The position numbers and the translations under genes were made by a program. 23,207 bases of DNA, from positions 1-23,207 of IMG/VR virus record IMGVR_UViG_3300035698_007774. The stretch is one strand, 5' to 3'. Shown here in pieces: positions 21,310-23,207 of the stretch. The stretch is from a virus. The stretch's first letter is position 1; each line of letters opens with the position of its first letter. A model generated the notes under the pieces. That model made no database searches. It saw only the letters and a list, made by a program, of their open reading frames with translations, and was not told the DNA's origin.

Positions 21310-23207
21310 ATGACAACCTTTACACCACAAAACGCATGGGACAGAGGTCCGACCAGTGGTATGACTCGGGACCCCGGTCCTTTCTTAGCCGAAGTAATGC
21401 GAAATGATGATCCAATTCATAGTGGCAGACTGCTGGTATACATACCTCATTTTGGCGGTGACCCTGCATTAGAAGAGAGCTGGCATATGGTTAGATACAT
21501 GACTCCGTATTACGGAGTACAACCGCTCTCCAATAGATTAGAATCCAATAAAGGTGAAGGTGGTGGTCAGATTGAAAGCTACGGCATGTGGATGACTCCG
21601 CCTGATCGAGGCGTCAAAGTACTGGTAATGTTTATTGCGGGGGATCGCCGAGAAGGAGTGTGGCTAGGCTGCCTCCCGGAACCAGGTAGTCACGGAGCGA
21701 TGGTAGGTCAGAACAAAGGTGACGTGGACATGTACACCGGCGAGAATTACAAGATGACCAACGATGATATCAAGAGTCTTGACAGTAGTCGTCCAGAACA
21801 CAGTACTGCAGAAACATTTAAGACACAGGGTTTAGATGAAGACAAACTGAGAGGACCGATCACGTCCAGCACGTATCGAGAGTCGCCAAGCAAGATTTTT
21901 GGTTTTAATACACCAGGCGGACACAGTCTTGTGATGGACGACGGCGATGAAGATGGTAAGAATAATATCGTCAGATTCCGCACGTCAGCTGGTAATCAGA
22001 TTATGATGAATGATGATTCGGGATTGATATATTTGATCAATGCAGGGGGCACCGGATGGTTGGAACTTAGTCCTAGTGGTCAAATTGATGTTTATGGCGC
22101 TGCTGGTATCAATTTAGCCACAGAAGGAGATATGAATTTCCATGCTAATAAAAACGTAAGTATTCATGCTGGCGAATGTTTAAAGTTAGTAGGCACTAAA
22201 GGGGCGAAATTACAAGGCGACGAAGAAGTTCACATTCATGGTGCTGAAACGAGAATTGAAGGCGTTAGCAGATTAGATATGCACAGTTGCGAGGATCTTA
22301 GACTGACAAGCTATAAAGATATGCACATCAAAGTTTTTCAGAACTACTATTTAGATGCTAAATGTTTTCGTTTCAATAGTGGACAAGCTAAAGAAGCAGA
22401 CCAGGTCGCTCCGGAAGTTTCAAGTAACATAAGTGATTATCAAACCACTGTAAAACGTGCTCCAAGTAAAGAACCGTATAAAGAACATGACGGTAGTGGT
22501 GAAGGAGGAAGTCAGTCTAGCGCAACAGACGGTCCGTCTGCTCGTGCTAATGACGTAGTTGGAGAAAGTGGCGGTAATGGTGTAATTGGAAGCCCTAATT
22601 TTCCTGGGGTTAGTTCTTCGCAATCATCGACTAACTCTATCACCTCTAGTATTTTTGCTTCCGACGCAATACGAATATCAGGAAACTCTGTTACTAGTGT
22701 ACCTAATCCAGGTGCTAGTCCGGTGAACGGTCCACTAGCTTCACTTCCTGGGGTTCCCCCCTCTAGTGCGTCGACCTCAAATTTATTTAGTAGTTCTTTG
22801 AGTAGATTTGGTTTTGATAGCAGCCAGACAGTAGCAACACCAAGTACTCCTCGTGCGCCCTTAGGTACAGCATCTAGTGTTGCTGCAGAAACTCGTCCTC
22901 CAACATCAAGGTCGGGCGGTTCCAGTCCTCGTTCTATTTCATTAGATGATGTGACATCTATATCTCCGTCTGTTAACAGTCTAGCTGGACAGGGAGGCAC
23001 CGGCGGGGTTCAACCCGGTCTTACCCCAGAGGATCTTGCTCAACAAGCATTACCTGATGTTAGCGGCCAAGCGCCGGGTGGCGCGGGTGGCGGTCTACCT
23101 TCGACCGGCGCAGGCGGAAGTGGAGGATGTTTTGTGGAAGGGGTCAACTGTGAGAGACCTCAGGAATTTGCTGGAGGTCCTGGCGGCGGTGGCTCGAACA
23201 CTCCTGG
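21310..23207 (+). CDS. 5: baseplate central hub/needle protein gp5-like, 3' end beyond window
   Basis: The open frame starts with ATG directly after the preceding stop and runs off the right edge (632 codons visible). Residues about 20-135 are an OB-fold of the gp5/VgrG type: SGRLLVYIPHFGGDP, MTPYYGVQPLSNRLESN, ESYGMWMTPPDRGVKVLVMFI and EGVWLGCLPEPG. About 195-360 is a VgrG/gp5-like beta-helix needle (GFNTPGGHSLVMDD, NQIMMNDDSGLIYLIN, WLELSPSGQIDVYGAAGINL, HIHGAETRIEG, SYKDMHIKVFQNYY). In T4, gp5 also carries a lysozyme domain between these parts; none is seen here, where the OB-fold is joined to the needle by only about 60 residues. From about 375 to the edge the chain is Gly/Ser/Pro/Thr-rich with a Cys pair in GGCFVEGVNCERP. 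A lytic or receptor-interacting domain may lie beyond the window. Identity as gp5 is well supported by domains and by gene 53 nearby. Confidence 0.88.
   Translation, partial: MTTFTPQNAWDRGPTSGMTRDPGPFLAEVMRNDDPIHSGRLLVYIPHFGGDPALEESWHMVRYMTPYYGVQPLSNRLESNKGEGGGQIESYGMWMTPPDRGVKVLVMFIAGDRREGVWLGCLPEPGSHGAMVGQNKGDVDMYTGENYKMTNDDIKSLDSSRPEHSTAETFKTQGLDEDKLRGPITSSTYRESPSKIFGFNTPGGHSLVMDDGDEDGKNNIVRFRTSAGNQIMMNDDSGLIYLINAGGTGWLELSPSGQIDVYGAAGINLATEGDMNFHANKNVSIHAGECLKLVGTKGAKLQGDEEVHIHGAETRIEGVSRLDMHSCEDLRLTSYKDMHIKVFQNYYLDAKCFRFNSGQAKEADQVAPEVSSNISDYQTTVKRAPSKEPYKEHDGSGEGGSQSSATDGPSARANDVVGESGGNGVIGSPNFPGVSSSQSSTNSITSSIFASDAIRISGNSVTSVPNPGASPVNGPLASLPGVPPSSASTSNLFSSSLSRFGFDSSQTVATPSTPRAPLGTASSVAAETRPPTSRSGGSSPRSISLDDVTSISPSVNSLAGQGGTGGVQPGLTPEDLAQQALPDVSGQAPGGAGGGLPSTGAGGSGGCFVEGVNCERPQEFAGGPGGGGSNTP

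Noticed and set aside
22512-23000. A 162-residue open frame on the minus strand opposite gp5
   Set aside because: It is a shadow of the low-complexity Gly/Ser/Pro region of gp5, with no promoter, ribosome site or recognisable domain.

Overview
The window is a stretch of the late/morphogenesis region of a T4-type myovirus, a tailed phage of the T4 superfamily. The evidence is a syntenic prohead cluster (portal gp20, small core proteins, protease gp21, scaffold gp22, major capsid gp23), T4-type baseplate genes (gp26, gp51-like, gp48/54-like, gp53, gp5), the recombination pair gp46/gp47 and the late sigma factor gp55. Several proteins look closer in architecture to marine 'exo-T4' phages than to coliphage T4: a gp5 with an OB-fold plus beta-helix and a long Gly/Ser/Pro tail, a compact 400-residue gp23, and a 79-residue basic protein after gp20. 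The host cannot be named from this sequence. Base composition is moderately A+T-rich by eye.

Layout. (1) 9861 to 31, minus strand: a tape-measure-like protein, portal gp20, a 79-aa protein, an acidic core protein (gp67/68 position), gp21, gp22, gp23. After a strong terminator there is a free-standing Vsr/Hef-like homing endonuclease with its own sigma70-like promoter. (2) 9912 to 11743, plus strand: two overlapping baseplate genes of the gp26/gp51 type, each with two CxxC pairs, closed by a large terminator. (3) About 11900 to 12600: roughly 700 bases with no credible gene, densely packed with helices. I read this as a large structured noncoding RNA, probably plus strand, ending in a 23-bp direct repeat. 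(4) 17117 to 12650, minus strand: gp55, gp47, gp46, an 87-aa protein and a PD-(D/E)XK nuclease resembling Holliday-junction resolvases, all overlapping or nearly touching. (5) 17192 to the right edge, plus strand: a gp48/54-like tube-baseplate junction protein, gp53, a 921-aa hub-like protein and gp5, which runs off the window.

How it works together. The two divergent gaps (9862-9911 and 17118-17191) carry back-to-back octamers close to the T4 late promoter TATAAATA, here mostly GATAAATA, often extended to GATAAATACTA. This fits gp55-directed late transcription of the capsid, tail and baseplate operons. One of these promoters points into gene 55 itself, which suggests positive autoregulation and places the recombination operon (46/47/nuclease) under late control as well. 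The capsid block supplies the prohead (portal, core, protease, shell). The plus-strand blocks supply hub, wedge and tube-cap parts of the baseplate. The most unusual element is the large structured RNA between the convergent baseplate and recombination operons. It recalls giant ornate phage RNAs such as GOLLD or ROOL in size and setting, but I could not assign it to either.
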